From: Nematostella vectensis | Taxonomy: Eukaryota; Cnidaria; Anthozoa; Actiniaria; Edwardsiidae | Assembly: GCF_932526225.1 (NCBI RefSeq) | Contig: NC_064036.1 | Span: forward strand, 8,315,519 to 8,379,518 | Direction: 5' to 3' | DNA length: 64,000 bases | Shown: positions 10,849 to 23,910 of the stretch, piece after piece | Layout: each line of letters opens with the position of its first letter | Numbering within the stretch: the stretch's first letter is position 1 | Translations under genes and position numbers: made by a program | Notes under the pieces: generated by a model | The model's input: the letters and a program-made list of their open reading frames with translations, nothing else | What the model was told of the DNA's origin: nothing | Database searches by the model: none

Positions 10849-13800
10849 CTATTTCTTGGAAAAAATAAGGGGTCGCGCGCACTGCACGCGTGCGCTGATA
10901 CGGTGATACGGGGGGGGGGGGGGGGGGGGGGTAACGTACCAATTAGCACTTGCGTGTGATATTCTAAGAAAGCAGTAAAAAAGAAGTGTAAAACATGCCT
11001 TTCTTAATATGGATTTGAAAAGCAAGCAATAAAAACAGTTGGTTGCATAATATAATTCATAGCTTTCTCATCGTCGAATCAATAATTCAATCTTGATCTT
11101 TTCGCCTTCATGGCTTGCCCTCGCCAAACGAGACGCAATTGTTCAAATTCGACGCCGCAAGTGGACGCAAGTGGACGCAAGTGGACGCAAGTCAATGCAA
11201 GTTGGTGGCCAAACGAAGTAAAACTTGCGACAACTTGCGCTGACTTTGGTCATCTGTGCGTCATCACGGCGAGAGCGGTTAATAGTAGACTTTGATGAAT
11301 AGGTAGGGTCTTATCATCATGGATTCATTTCAAGAGTCATGTAGAAGTTTATGCTACTTTTATTTTGTAGTTTAATATCTATATACGGGGTGTTGTGAAA
11401 CATACTAAGAAAAGGAATGCTTTTGGACATTTTTCAATTTATTTTTTTCCATTCAGATTTGTGTAAGCACAATTTTTAATTAGAGGTACTTTTAGGCAAT
11501 CCTAAATATATCAAGCGTTATATTGAAGATAAGGGGTTGCATATGTATGAATCTTATTATTCTATGTATTTTCTTTCCGTGACCTATTTTACACTAATTG
11601 AATATTTCCCATAATCAGGTAATCCCCTTTATTGTCTTTTCTCAAGCGTTGCCCATGTCGCCATATAAAATTCATCTTTTCTAGCAGTTGGTATGAATAT
11701 CATATACAGAGTATATCCTCTGTCATAATAACGATTTATTGCTTAGCTGAGGATAGGAAAAGATAAATTCTTGTCATGAGCCTCTTCATGGATCCACATG
11801 CTAATGGATGACGTCTGTTCTTTCCGGGGGTAAAAACAAAAGTTAGGGCAGTGCTTTTACAACACAAATGTTCTCGAATTAAAAACAAGTCTCTATCTGA
11901 CGACAGACTCTATTTCTCACGTGTGTTATATGCCTTTACCTCGCATTTTGCTGTTTGTTTTCTGCGAAGAGCGGTGCAACTCCTTCCATTCCTTTTCAGT
12001 TATTTCTTCGTAGAAACTGCAAACGAGCATAAACGATTCAATTAATTGAGATATCCACAAAAGGGTATCATACCATAATTAAAGATACCTCTTGAAGAAA
12101 CCAGTCTTTTTTTTAGAATCAAAAGTTTTTGATAATTTCAAATGTTCAGCAAAATATAAAAATAAATATAAAGAAATTATACAGGGAAATATATTGGAAA
12201 TAATAAGTCACGTCAAGTATAAAAAGTTTGAATTAAAAAGGTTCGAGTTACTAGATATGAAAATGGAAGACCAAATCCAAATCCACGCGAAAAAAAAGTT
12301 TTGGTTTCGAGATTTACCGAGGGTTCAGGATTCTACCGTACTCCAGATCCAAAATTGTATTTGTTTTCGTAAAAATAAATTACTATATCATCGTGACACT
12401 ATGCCCTCACAAAATGCTTAGAGATATATTTCTCATTGCTGACATAGTACTTATATATTATAAGTGTTTATATATTTCACGCCAAAGTGGTATTAAATCT
12501 CGCTGTAAGTTTCAGCTTTAACATTTCGCAGCTATCCAAAATAACCATCTCACTTTACCATAAACACGCAAGGCTATACAAACCTGTCTTTAAATAGAGC
12601 CATTTTCATCTCTAATCTTTTGCTCCTTCCTAGACGCACTTTCATAAGCCAAGAAACCAACATTTTCTAACCGGCAAGACTTGCTTTTCTCTCATGCAAA
12701 GCAAATTCGTACACAACCTTGCAGAACGAGTCCACATTTGACATCTGCCGTCTCGCAAGCTTAACAATTAATCGACTCACACTCAAACAGTCGGAATTCA
12801 TTGATTCCGTTCTGCTTGTTTATTGACTCACACGGAAACCCTTACCCCACACGGTGGAGTGTAACGAGCACTCCAACTCTTTTTGTATTGGAGGCGCAAG
12901 AAATAGGGCCTTTATAATAATAGTCTCTAAAATCGGGGTATTCTCCCCATCCTTTTTATTACCATCAGTTTTCTCACACATGACTTTGCTCTTCGCTGTA
13001 CGGGCTTGCTAGTTAGGCCTAGTTTTGTTTATTCTAGCAAACTCTTTCATTGAAAAATGAAACAAATATTTCTTTTTGTTTCCAAGCTGACGAAATTGAT
13101 AAATATCTAGTTCAAACAATGCTTAATTAGTGGGTAAATTCTACTATATTTAGAAGTGTTTGTATTTGGATTACAATAACAGAAATAGCTGGGATAGAAA
13201 TAAGGAAAAAAAGCAAACGACAATTTTAGTTAAAAAGTAAGGTATATCGAAGCTATATCGCTTATGGAAAATATCATCAACGCGGTTTTATAATTTTACG
13301 AAACGAAAGTTGCTGGCGTGTGACAAAATGATACGAAAATCTTTGTTTGCTATAATTCCAGTTACAAAATGCGTTTAGCAAGAATGTTCCCCGATTATTG
13401 TGTATTTCGAGAAGTATAAACTACAATAACTAACGATGAAAAATTGCGTGAACGATTCTTTTGTGATTTTTATACGTTAAGTATATATTATATAAGTTAT
13501 GTTTTCCGTCACGGAAACTAAGCTTCGAATTCAAATTGAAACTTTTCTTGGCATTTGGGATAAAAAAAAAAACTACATTAAAGCGCTATTTATGGTTGAA
13601 ATATTTACTTACTCTCTATCAACGCTAAATCCTTGATGGTAGAAAACACTTCGCCAACAGCAAAGGCAGCTTACTAGACTTGAATTCCCACAAAAAAGGC
13701 GACTGCAGCACATTTTCAAAAAGTTAGCTATTATTTCGCACAAAAGTTAAATATCTCTGTCAAGCTTTAGGGAAATATATTATCAGGAAACTAGTAAGGC

Positions 13801-15908
13801 TGATTTGAGCTGCTCAGCTTATTTCTTCTTATATTCATTTTGTTTTTAAATAGTTTAGGAAAATCCCATATTGCTTAGGCCGCGGGGTTTTAAATGATTA
13901 ATAAGTTGTCATGGATGCTATATTATGATTGGATGGCAATTTGCATTATCTCGCTTTAACGATGTTTTAATGTGCTGATAGACCTTGGAATAAAACGAGA
14001 TTCTCTAACTGGCGACAGGTAATCTAGAAAGCTCGACGATACTCTAGGTTTAAACAGGATGTAAAAAATTGCACATGCATAAGGTAATGTAGCACGTGCT
14101 TAATAGACCTGTACGTGTGTTACCTGGGGCACTTATCTGTTAGGGTTCATGTTTAATACAGCATGATCCAATAACATTGAGTAACATATCATAAGGTCTA
14201 ACATCTCATGAAATGCGCCTGCAACGATTTCTTACAATTAGCTATGAGAGCCCACATATAATAGGCGAAACCATTGCATACAAAGAATACTAGATATCAT
14301 TTCGAAACATCTAGAGTTTCCAAAGGTTGCCGGGCAGCTTGTGGTCATGCCAAGTAGAGGGGAGGGGTGCGTACCTCCTGTACAAGCCGCTGCTAGAGGC
14401 TTGAAGAAATGCAACGTAAAAGAGATACTCAAGAATAATTTCCAAAATTGCACATATAATTTCCAAAATTGCACATATAATTTTGGCTTAACTTATTGTT
14501 GAATTTCGGGGGTTACAAATACAAATTCTGCTTTCATGACAATTAAATCGATACATTGTTAATATTCCATCGTTCTTGTTATCACATTGTAAATCTGCGG
14601 AGAAAAAGTGGTTGTTTTGGTCATTTCTACTCAAGGTTTAATATGATGGTCCTTCATTAGTATTCACGGTTAAAATCTAGTTTTTAACTTACTCCTTCTC
14701 ATTGGTATTCTAGTTATTTAACCTCATCCACATTTGATGAGTTCACATTAAACCTCACTTTTTCCCTGCTAATACACCAAGCCCTCCCCGTTCTTCAAGA
14801 TTGTAAATTATTCATAGGTATTTTAAGGACTTTAAAGGACTTGCAAGAATATTGGAAAGGTGTCAATCATGTAAAAACGTAGTATAACAGACCTCTATAG
14901 CTATATGTGACTGCTTCACTATAACGTGGTATAGACCTCTATAGCTATATGACCGGTTCACGCTAACTTTGTATAACTTTGTATAACGTTGCCTTCACAT
15001 TAGAGGCTTTAAAGAGAGTTTTGATATTGTATAATAATGTCAAAAAGATGCGAAAACAGAATTGTTCATTTGTTGCTTTTAAATTTCAAATTCTTATAGC
15101 CTGCAATTCAGTACACTGCGAAAGGCTTTAATTAACCATATTATTATTGTTATTATTATTTTCATCGAGATTATTATATTTTAATTCACAACCTGATTAT
15201 GCTAATTACCATGATTATGATTGTGCCTAGCGGTGGTAATGGTGGTCTCTTACATTGAATGAAGGCCCATCATCCAATATGTGTTATGACTCATCAATTA
15301 TGCGCTTTCAATAAACCCAAATGTACGTCGCTTTGTTTTTCTGCACTAATGGTAAAACGATATTGTTTAGCCGACATTTTTTTTAACAAAGATTAATTTA
15401 TGGTAAAGGTCGTGTCCACCAACTCAATGCCAAATTCATTACGTCACAATTGATTGCCATTTCACGGTCTAATAGTTACGTTAATTGTTTTATTTATGCT
15501 TTATTTAACGCTAAAGCAGTTAGTTAAAACACATCAAGGTGCACGTTTGCGAAGATTCACTATTGTATTCGCGAGCTAGTGATGTGAGTCACTTACGCAC
15601 TGCTACTCGGAAGCCATAGTTTCATCGAATAGTGCTAAGTTTACTTTCACACTCCATCTGTGCTTGTTTATGATTATCATTTTTAGACTTAACATCTCTG
15701 GAAGGAATCCTTAACCAAACAACACCTCCGAATCCGGTAGGTTTCACAAGTTTGATTTCTGATGTGTATCTGAAAGAAAAAAAAGGGGCCTTTCGTTTGA
15801 CAGCAATGGAAACGTGTTGACGACAATTTGGAAGAAGGACATCAAAGCTATTTAAAAAGAGCGAGATTGATATTTAGTACTTTGATAGTTATTTGTCCTC
15901 ATTTAAGC
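10849..15908. other. 5-kb stretch without a recognised gene
   Basis: AT-rich DNA on both strands. It holds a 22-bp G run (10910-10931), five copies of a 10-bp unit GTGGACGCAA with decay (11151-11200), a duplicated AATTTCCAAAATTGCACATA pair near 14442-14480 and a short ATT tract near 15140-15165. Open frames here are short and use AT-rich codons without family motifs. Upstream exons of the 9.7-kb minus-strand gene may lie here but none could be supported. Confidence 0.45.
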
Positions 15909-16943
15909 ATGAAGAAGCTAGAAATTATGCAGAATAAAGGTTTAGTTCCTCGGGGAAGCGATACGGGAAAAGATATTGCGCTTAGAAATTCCGGCGAGAA
16001 CAGACGACTGAAAGGTCAACTTCAAGAGTACGACTCTCAACTTTACCGCAATGTGGTCAGCTTGCAGGCCGAAATTATGGAGTTAAAAGCCTCCCCATAT
16101 GGAAAATCAAAGGCCGCAAGACTGAGGTCGGCACAACAGCAAGCCTTGCTCAGGCAGGATCGAGAAAGGAGAGGTTTGATAAAACAGGACGCTTTAGAAG
16201 TTTCATCGACAATTGACAGTTTAGGATTGAGCCCTAGAATGCCGAGACGAAATAAACCTAAAAGTAAACAGATAAAATCTTCGAGCTCTGGTGAACTTAT
16301 TTTGCCTGAGATCAACCCTTCATATACGGGGCTCGTTGCCAAGGGAGCTGGGGAAACCAGAAGATCACTTGTTCCAACACGGGAGTTGCTGGCGCCTGAA
16401 CTACGGCAACACAGACACAAATCACTACCTGATATCACCGACTTGTCACCCCGGATGAGACGTCGAATGGACGAGAAAAAGTTGATTGACAGCTTTCAGA
16501 AGAAGGAGGAGTCAGCGTTGCCCACTGGGAGAAATGCAAAACAGCTATTGAATAATCGAGTAAAAGAATTTATCAATTCTCCACAAACCTCTCTGGATAA
16601 AATAATTATTACTCCTCCTTGTAATGAAGAGACCAAGGAAACAGAGGAATTAAGTACGAAGCCCGAGCAGGGAGAGGGGCTATCGGAGGACGAGCTGGCT
16701 TTGTTCCATAACTCACTTTTGCTAAAAACCAATAGTTATCTTAGTTTATCATCTTCCATGCCGGACCTCGCGAAAATCGGCTTTATGGATTTTAACGAGG
16801 TGATCGACAAGCGGTTAAAAATGTGCCAAGAGGAACCACCGTCCGAGGAAGAAATGCGGAAAATTCGTTACTTGAGACTTAGAGATGAGCCAAAGGAAGC
16901 TGACATTTTGAGTGTATTTGAAAAGGAGTCTTCCTCACAATAG
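15909..16943 (+). CDS. Unrecognised 344-residue charged, largely disordered protein
   Basis: Single open exon. The ATG at 15909 (MKKLEIMQNKGLVPRG) is chosen because the frame upstream has no other ATG; a short upstream frame at about 15806 (ATGGAAACGTGTTGA) would precede it in the leader. After about 30 residues there is a short probable coiled coil (GENRRLKGQLQEYDSQLYRN, VVSLQAEIMELKAS). Basic Ser/Pro-rich segments follow, with two copies of an LSPRM motif (SLGLSPRMPRRN, DLSPRMRRRM) and two SxPDx motifs (KSLPDI, SSSMPDL), then an acidic region rich in E/T and a conserved-looking C-terminus (MDFNEVIDKRLKMCQEEPPS, IRYLRLRDEP). The composition suggests a cytoskeletal or scaffold protein, but I do not recognise a family. 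AATAAA-type poly(A) signals occur at about 17058 and 17143. Confidence 0.65.
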   Translation: MKKLEIMQNKGLVPRGSDTGKDIALRNSGENRRLKGQLQEYDSQLYRNVVSLQAEIMELKASPYGKSKAARLRSAQQQALLRQDRERRGLIKQDALEVSSTIDSLGLSPRMPRRNKPKSKQIKSSSSGELILPEINPSYTGLVAKGAGETRRSLVPTRELLAPELRQHRHKSLPDITDLSPRMRRRMDEKKLIDSFQKKEESALPTGRNAKQLLNNRVKEFINSPQTSLDKIIITPPCNEETKETEELSTKPEQGEGLSEDELALFHNSLLLKTNSYLSLSSSMPDLAKIGFMDFNEVIDKRLKMCQEEPPSEEEMRKIRYLRLRDEPKEADILSVFEKESSSQ

Positions 16944-19900
16944 GATACACCGCGTAATAGCAGCGAAGCCATCGCGTTTGGGTACCCTGTGTCTAATCTG
17001 CCAACCTGTTCAACACTTTTATTCGCTTATAAAATATAACCGTGTCCTAAAAAGCAAAATAAAGGCAATAAAGAAGCTAAAACAATTAGAAAAGAAAACA
17101 GTTTTGCAATAATATGTGTAATGAAATGCTAAATTTATAATAAAATCCCTTCAGTTTACACCTTTGTGTACGACTGTCTGTGCCGTGTGCTGACGACCTT
17201 GACAAAAGGACTAGTAAACAATTGCTTTTAATCCCCCACAGGAAACAGCAGCAACCAACATAACGACATACCATCTTTCACAAATTACCATGTATAATTA
17301 GTTAAGGTAAAACAAAACTTTATGAAGCAAAATATATAAACCTAGAAAGTTTGCTAAAGTGTTTGTAATTTGGTCCGGCGGCCGGGTATGGTCAACAAAC
17401 AGAACACAGAGTGAATACCTTTTTATTTATTCGGAGCAAAGGGTCACAACTAAATGTGCAAAAGACATTAATGGACAAGACCGCGGTGGCCTTTGGTGTC
17501 TGAGGATGATATGAAGAGTAAAGAAAAAGTAAACTTTTAAGAAATATGAGTAATAGCTTTTCTGGATTCTGGGCAGGCGCGGATCCACACCTATTTACAC
17601 CTGTCTTTGTAAACGGGTCAAAATGTTTAGAGTTAGTACGTTAAAAAGTGTAGTATGAGCTACATGTGTTCATAGGTGACAGTGTTCAGCATTTTGCCTG
17701 CTTGGATGTGTTGGGATCAGATGTTAGGTAAAAGATGTCAGGCCAATGATGCTTGGCAACTTATATGATTTAGGGCAATTTTTCACTTCACGGGCATCTT
17801 TTGTGTTGAACAACTTTTTTCGGGGTTTCAGGGATATATTAACCTCAAATTTGGACCTTTATTTTCTTGATCTTTTTATCAAGATATTCAGTCATTTTAT
17901 GCTATTTTTAAAATTCCTAATTTATGAATCGGATGACCATGAATGGTCATCCTGTGGTTTGATGGACCATGCATTTTGGTCAGCGTTTCTACTTATGTTT
18001 ATCCAAAATGGCGGATGGAGTCCCTGATGGCTGACAATACTGTGAATGACTTTAATTTGGTATATACAAAAGATTGTCCAACATAAAAAAATCCTTTAAA
18101 AAAATTTTACCAGCAGCAACTATATAAAACGTGATATATTAAGTTTATTTTACACTTCGGATATAACGTTTTTCGCAGCTTTTGCAACCTATGTGGCAGC
18201 TTTTGCAACCTATGTGGCAGCTTTTGCATTTTTGTGGCAGCTTTTAGAGATTTTTCGGGCAGCCTTCTTTTAGAAGAATTTGGAGCTTCTATCTAGTCTC
18301 CACATTTTTCTCATCAGTTTCAAACCCATTTAACAGATTGACCCCTCAACCGGCCTGTACCGGCTTTGGGAAGTACCCACAACCCAAAAAATTCATAAAT
18401 TCAAAATAAACACAACAAGATGAAGATACTCAGGCATCAGTCTAAGGGATAAATGGTCTTGCAGATATGCATCCAACCAAGGTGTTGGCATCTACTCTTA
18501 AGCCAAATAATAGCACAGGTTCTTTGACAAATCTCAAATCGAACAAGGAGAGAAAAGCAGAATCACCCCTCTCAATAAAACGCTCAAAATACCACACAAG
18601 GGAGAGAGATCAGCAAACACAGCTCAAGACACAAATAGATACCTCTATTTTGATCCTCCAGGTACATTTCCTTGGCCTCAAAACACGTCCATTCATGTCC
18701 ATTCCTTGAAGGATTGTACAACCACGAAAATATCTTTACGTATTGCAAAGCATTCTGGGAGATCCAGGGGAAAATTCACGAGGGGAGGGCCAGTCAACAC
18801 TCCTCTCCCCAAAGTCAGATGGTTTTTTATAAGTCTTTTCACCCCGAAGCCAAACAAATCAATTCCAGGTCATACAGACCCAGAATAGCAGTGTAAACAA
18901 TTTTGGAATCAATTTGGTTTCAGAAAAGACAGCATTTAGGAGAGCTGTGGTGATTCATTAAAAAATTATTTTCTCATCCGGGCAAAGCCAAACAAGAAAA
19001 AATCATCACGAATCCACCTTTGCTTGCAAATATCCATAAGCAAAGCACTCAATTATGCCCCAAAAGACTTCATGATGTCCTGAGACACTCTCCTAATGTG
19101 CTCATAGCTGTATTTTTGATGAAAAATACAAGCAACCATCAACTTGTGCTGGCTTCAGCACATCGACGAGGGATTAAAAGTGGGGACCGCAAAGCACTGT
19201 TGGAAAGCTTGGATACCGCTGACTAGGTGCAGCTGTGTTTGACTTTGACGGGCTGTATAAAACTTAGAATAGGGGGGGAGGTATCTGTTTTCAGTCTGTT
19301 TTTTGTAAATTCAGCTCCAAAAAAGCCAGGAGTCAATGGGTTAATCCTATACCAGCCGCTAGAAGTATCCACATTCAAAAATAATCTCAATAAGCTTTTA
19401 ATACTCAGGCATTGTGTAATCCAAAAGACAGTTAGTCTCCGCAAATTGAACTTTTATTCGTTTTTTTTTTTCTAGTTCAGTCCATAGCCTCAAAACACAT
19501 TCAATTGCAAGAATGCTCTCTATAATCGATACCACACCTAGGCCACCGTGTCGATTGAAACAAGCTTTATTATTCGCCAGAGAGGATGCTGAATGGTGTC
19601 TACCCCTCACTATCCACTATCAATGGCTACACGATACTCCGCTAGAAAGCCTCGCTACGGACCTGGGTCCTGGGAATATGGCCATCTCTTGTGCTTTTGT
19701 AACAATTCCCCTCTACCATCTCCAAAACCAGCAGACTTTTATCAAATCTGTTTTGTCGTTCTGCTCGCGCTAGGAAAAACGGTAAAATTGCGCGGAAGAA
19801 TAAAAACACGCGCGCGCAGCCCGAAAAGGCCATTATTAATTTATTAATAGAAAAATAGCTGTCACGATTTTTCTGTTGAAGAATTAAATTAATTTAAAAA

Positions 19901-20141
19901 GAAAATTCCTTTTCTTTTAGATGATAACTTCTTCTATTAAGATAGAAAGATTGCGCGATCGTCATGTTGCATGTCAAGCGAACTGAGCGGGCTTTGATTA
20001 ATGTGACGTCATAGTAGCTACCTTGATTAGATATAGATAACAATACGTTCTTCAATAAGAACCTGTCAAAATGATAAGATAAATACCAAAAGAGAGAAAA
20101 ATATGTCGATACTCTAGAATAAGGCCTTTGAATGCAACTGC
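16944..20141. other. 3.2 kb without a recognised gene
   Basis: This holds the 3' UTR and poly(A) signals of the upstream gene, then AT-rich DNA with a 22-bp tandem repeat at 18175-18247. Several overlapping open frames at 18.4-19.85 kb occur on both strands without motifs and look like chance. I see no supported exon. Confidence 0.45.
18175..18247. repeat. 22-bp minisatellite, about three copies
   Basis: Tandem copies of a unit containing GCAGCTTTTGCAACCTATGT, the last copies degenerating to GGCAGCTTTTGCATTTTTGT. No coding role is visible. Confidence 0.85.
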
Positions 20142-21563
20142 ATGGATGGCTTACCGGACGTCGTGGTTTTGAAAGTATTTTCTTTCTTGTCAGTTGCAGA
20201 CCTCGGCCAAGTTTCTAGAGTTTGCTATCAATGGCAGAGAATTGCTTATGACCATTCGCTATGGAAAGCTGTAAACCTGCGCAGGTTTGCCGGAAGCATA
20301 AACGAGGAAATACTCACGGCGCTGATACGAACAAGGTTTTCACCTCAACTCGTCACGCTTAATCTTGGAGGCTGTCGCATCTCGCACGAAGTTTTGATGG
20401 AGTTAACCAGAAAATGCAAGCACCTCAGATACCTAATTTTTGGGAGAGGTTCTAAGCTAAGAAGTCCGTTGCTCAAAAGATCCGTGGTATATGAGTTCCC
20501 ACCCGAGTTAGAACTCCTAGAACTGAGACCAGTTAAGGGGGACTTCACTTTTATGCGTCGTATAAGTCGCCATTTCTGCTCAGTAAAGTATCTTGGCATT
20601 GGAGTGATGTCATCAAAGGGAGCTGTACCACATATTTTCACCAAGATGCAGCAATTAGTCATATTGGATTGCACAAACTGTGACACAATTACAGACGAAG
20701 TACTGGCAAAAGTCGGACAATCCTGTCCACTTTTGGAATCTGTGTGCCTAAATGGTTGTAAACTTGTGTACGGGACAACATTTTCCGAGTTCCTATCCTG
20801 TTGTAAACGCCTGAAAACGCTTCTACTGCGGTATACACCTGTCCGAGACGAGTGTTTCCAGTGCTATTCCTGGAAGAATATACGGCTAGAGGAAATTGAT
20901 ATCTCAGCATGTGCGCAGCTGACCCATGTTGGTCTCATCAGTCTAGTTAGCCGCATGCACAGTCTGCGTTATCTTAATCTGTCGTACTGTGGCGTCGGAC
21001 GTGCTGTCACAGATGAAGTTCTTCTTGAGATGGCTACACAGCGAAGTTGTATGAACCTGGAGATGCTGGACGTCAGATGGAGTCTCACGTTGACCCCAGA
21101 CGCTTTGTTCACCCTTGCACAAGCCGCGCCCTTCCTGAAATGCTTAGGTGTGTATCAGTCATCCAATATCAGTCCAGCAGCCATGGCAGAGGTCCTTGTC
21201 GCATTACCAAGACTGGAAGTACTGGAGTACGGAGCGTTTGGCAAGGCAGCATTGTCTGATACCATGTTGATTCCGAACCTGATCCGCCATTGCAAGTTGC
21301 TGCGGTCTCTTTCACTTATAAACTTTGCCTCCTTGGACTCCGGTAGTGATAGCATAGTGCTGAATGCGTTATCCGAAGGATGTCAGGTACTGAATAGAAT
21401 TAATCTCTGTGAGCCGGACCCAAGCCTCCTAGCGCTCGTCCACAGGGCGCCTGAGTCAACGAAGTCTAAGATAACACAGCGATGGCAATGTGTTTTGCCG
21501 CCACCCGTACACACTTTAGACACAGTAATCGCCGGCCTACGATACAGCCATCCGCCTGAATAA
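20142..21563 (+). CDS. F-box / leucine-rich-repeat protein (FBXL12-like)
   Basis: Intronless 473-residue protein, predicted substrate receptor of an SCF (SKP1-CUL1-F-box) ubiquitin ligase. Residues 2-45 form a clear F-box (LPDVVVLKVFSFLSVADLGQ ... VCYQWQRIAYDHSLWKAVNL), the SKP1-binding module. From about residue 66 to 430 run irregular Cys-type LRRs such as LVTLNLGGCRIS, LVILDCTNCDTITDEVL, LESVCLNGCKL, LEEIDISACAQLTHVGL, LRYLNLSYCGV and LEMLDVRWSLTLTPDAL. The C-terminal end is short and Pro-rich. The N-terminal 130 residues resemble vertebrate FBXL12 in spacing (F-box, then an EFPPELELLELRP-like strand), but the protein is longer, so orthology is only suggested. The start is the first ATG, immediately before the F-box. 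A single exon in an intron-rich genome could mean an old retrocopy or intron loss. Confidence 0.85.
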   Translation: MDGLPDVVVLKVFSFLSVADLGQVSRVCYQWQRIAYDHSLWKAVNLRRFAGSINEEILTALIRTRFSPQLVTLNLGGCRISHEVLMELTRKCKHLRYLIFGRGSKLRSPLLKRSVVYEFPPELELLELRPVKGDFTFMRRISRHFCSVKYLGIGVMSSKGAVPHIFTKMQQLVILDCTNCDTITDEVLAKVGQSCPLLESVCLNGCKLVYGTTFSEFLSCCKRLKTLLLRYTPVRDECFQCYSWKNIRLEEIDISACAQLTHVGLISLVSRMHSLRYLNLSYCGVGRAVTDEVLLEMATQRSCMNLEMLDVRWSLTLTPDALFTLAQAAPFLKCLGVYQSSNISPAAMAEVLVALPRLEVLEYGAFGKAALSDTMLIPNLIRHCKLLRSLSLINFASLDSGSDSIVLNALSEGCQVLNRINLCEPDPSLLALVHRAPESTKSKITQRWQCVLPPPVHTLDTVIAGLRYSHPPE

Positions 21564-22614
21564 ACTCAAATAATATATCTGTAAAAACATAATTTCGTAT
21601 GTTGTAGGCTTATATAGTATACTTTGCTTGAACAATTAAATATGAATTTTTCTTGTTCGCAAAATGTTTTTTAATGCTCGCAGACGACAAAAACTGCTTT
21701 TGTGCTCGCCCAGACCTTGTTTCCATTTATAAAATATCATGACTAGGTGCGGCACGCTACCAAAGTAACTCTGGCATAAAGCAACCTCAAGTATCACTTT
21801 AAAAGGAGAATTGATTGCTGGTAATTTTTGTGGCAAGCCATTTCAGTGTATTTGGGCTTTTCGAAGGGTTTGTGAGGTTTCCTTTTGAATCAAGATGAAA
21901 TGACAAATATTTATGTTGTAATGATTAGTCGGGAGGACTGTTTTGACCGAGGATCGTACCTTTAATTTGGTAAGCTCAGTGGTACAGTTGAGATATGCGA
22001 GTGAGTTGAGGATTTACAATGTGGTCCTATTTGTAGTAAAACAGGTAGTACGTTTGATTGACAAGTACTGACCACGTGTGCAGTAATTGGACAGTACCTG
22101 ACAATGCAAACAGTTACATCAGATATCATTAGCTGTCGGCAAAATTAGCGAGGCCAAAGGAAAGCTTTGAGAAGAGTAAAAGGATACAAAACGAATGTCC
22201 CTTGCCATGAAACTAGGGGAGAAGGTAGGAAAAGTAAAGAGGTAACTCGGAGAAACAAATATCAAACTTGTAATCGAAAGTTACTAAATGCGAGGGGAGA
22301 GAAGGAGTAACTCAAGTAGCGTGGGTGCGGTGTTTGCTGACTCAGATTAGCATAGATAATCAGTTTGCCATCGCAGCTAGCTTAAGCTTCTCCTTACGAG
22401 CGTGGGATGTCCTACGCGTACCATGCTAAGGTTTCCACCAGTTAATGTCAACAGCGAGTGAAGGTTGTGCAATCAATATGTTCCTGGCAGTTTCACTACT
22501 AAATGAAAAAGGCTGGAAAAGAGTTAAAACAGTAGGCATGCAGCCATGAGTAATCGGTACGAACCAATCAGAATCAAACAACAAATTAAGCGACCAACTC
22601 ACTACTAAGGCTAA
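21564..22614. other. Intergenic, no gene recognised
   Basis: Downstream of the F-box gene (ATTAAA-type poly(A) signal near 21637). No exon, RNA gene or repeat could be supported here. Confidence 0.4.
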
Positions 22615-23910
22615 CAGTGGCGAGTCTAGGATTTAGAAAGGGAGGGTGACTATTTTCACAGGCTGCCTCGATTTTTTTCCAGATTTTAAGAAATTATATT
22701 ACATGTTACAAATTCTTCTACAAAGTTTCGAGAATACTTTTATTTTCCCTTTTTGTAAAAATCACGTTACTTATTGAAGTTTTGAATTATAGAGAACCAA
22801 AAGCATAACAGCTCCTCTTACTACGGAAACGTCATCCGCCATAAAACACCTACATACCTCCATCCTGTCGATCGACACTTTTTCGTATTCTATCGTGCGA
22901 CCCAGCAAATTTTGCGAAACTCTTCAAGTTTGCGCTTTTTATTTTCGGGTGCAAGTGCATCAATCACAACACAATTTCAAAGGAATTCTGCCGGCGAGTT
23001 GTCTTGAAAAGCTCATGGTAAGAACCCAATGTTGCGTACTATATTCAGGCCCGTAGCCGGGGAGGGGGGGTTCGAGGGGTTCGGAAGAACCACCCCACTC
23101 GACTGGAAGGTCCGCTCTGATGAAGGAAATTGAGTACCACTGCGAGCTAGGACGAGCTTCCTAAGAGAAAATGGTCCGCTAAACGGGTAAACAAACCCCC
23201 CGCGCTCAAAATCCTGGCTACGGGCCTGTATATTGCAGGCGTGGCAAACGACTATATTTAGTGAATGAAGGTAGCATCCTTTATAATCGGCGTCCGGTGC
23301 TGACTTAGCTATTCCCACATAACGTGCTTTCTTATCCAAGCTCATTGATGAGCTCATATGCCTATGCCCGCGGCATTTGGTTAAAATCTCATTTTTTGCC
23401 AGGGTTTCTTATATCGCTGTTGCTAAAGCTTTGCCAGTGGAGCATGTTGATAAGTAAATAGCAGTTGCTTATCCAGCACTCTACTATGTGCGAGCATAAA
23501 TTTGCCGGTTACTCTCCCGTCTAGCAAGTGGTAGGGGGGGGGGGCTCTCCATAAAAGTAGACGATAGGGTGATCGCCCTATCACTGGTCTCACAGTGATT
23601 CTAGAGCTTATGGTTATAAATTGCTTCGACCAAACCCAATGTGCTATATTTTAGGGTTAAAAAATGTTGTTGACAAGTGCTTTTCTGTTCTGCCAGTCTG
23701 AACATTCTGATTTAAAATGCATGTCTTGTTTCGCCTAGTGCAGTGGCCCACGAACATTGTCTGTTTTTTTGTCAAGTGAATAGCATCGCGATACATCCAA
23801 TTCGGCTATAACAATTTGTAACGATTTATGTTTTTATGTTTAAACTCTTTTTGTTCGCCCAAGAGGGGGGTGACATGTCACCCCCGTCGCCACCCCTGGA
23901 TCCGCCACTG
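22615..23910. mobile_element. ~1.3-kb CAGTGGCG...CGCCACTG element with a nested MITE
   Basis: The left end CAGTGGCGAGTCTAGGATTT and the right end, in reverse CAGTGGCGGATCCAGGGGTG, are inverted repeats. The flanking hexamers GGCTAA (22609-22614) and AGCTAA (23911-23916) match at five of six positions, consistent with an old target duplication. The interior contains the separate MITE at 23046-23228 and no transposase frame, so the element is non-autonomous. Confidence 0.5.
23046..23228. mobile_element. 183-bp MITE with 6-bp target duplication
   Basis: The ends CAGGCCCGTAGCC are perfect 13-bp inverted repeats. They are followed inward by G-rich and C-rich tracts. The exact direct repeat TATATT flanks both sides (23040-23045, 23229-23234). 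It is nested inside the larger CAGTGGCG element, so it inserted later. Confidence 0.75.

Noticed and set aside
10910-10931. 22-bp G run as a functional quadruplex promoter element
   Set aside because: It is a simple homopolymer of uncertain true length with no gene start that I can place beside it.
12092-12421. 109-codon Lys/Ile-rich plus-strand frame
   Set aside because: Composition matches AT-rich background, no start context or family motif, and no flanking exons could be linked.
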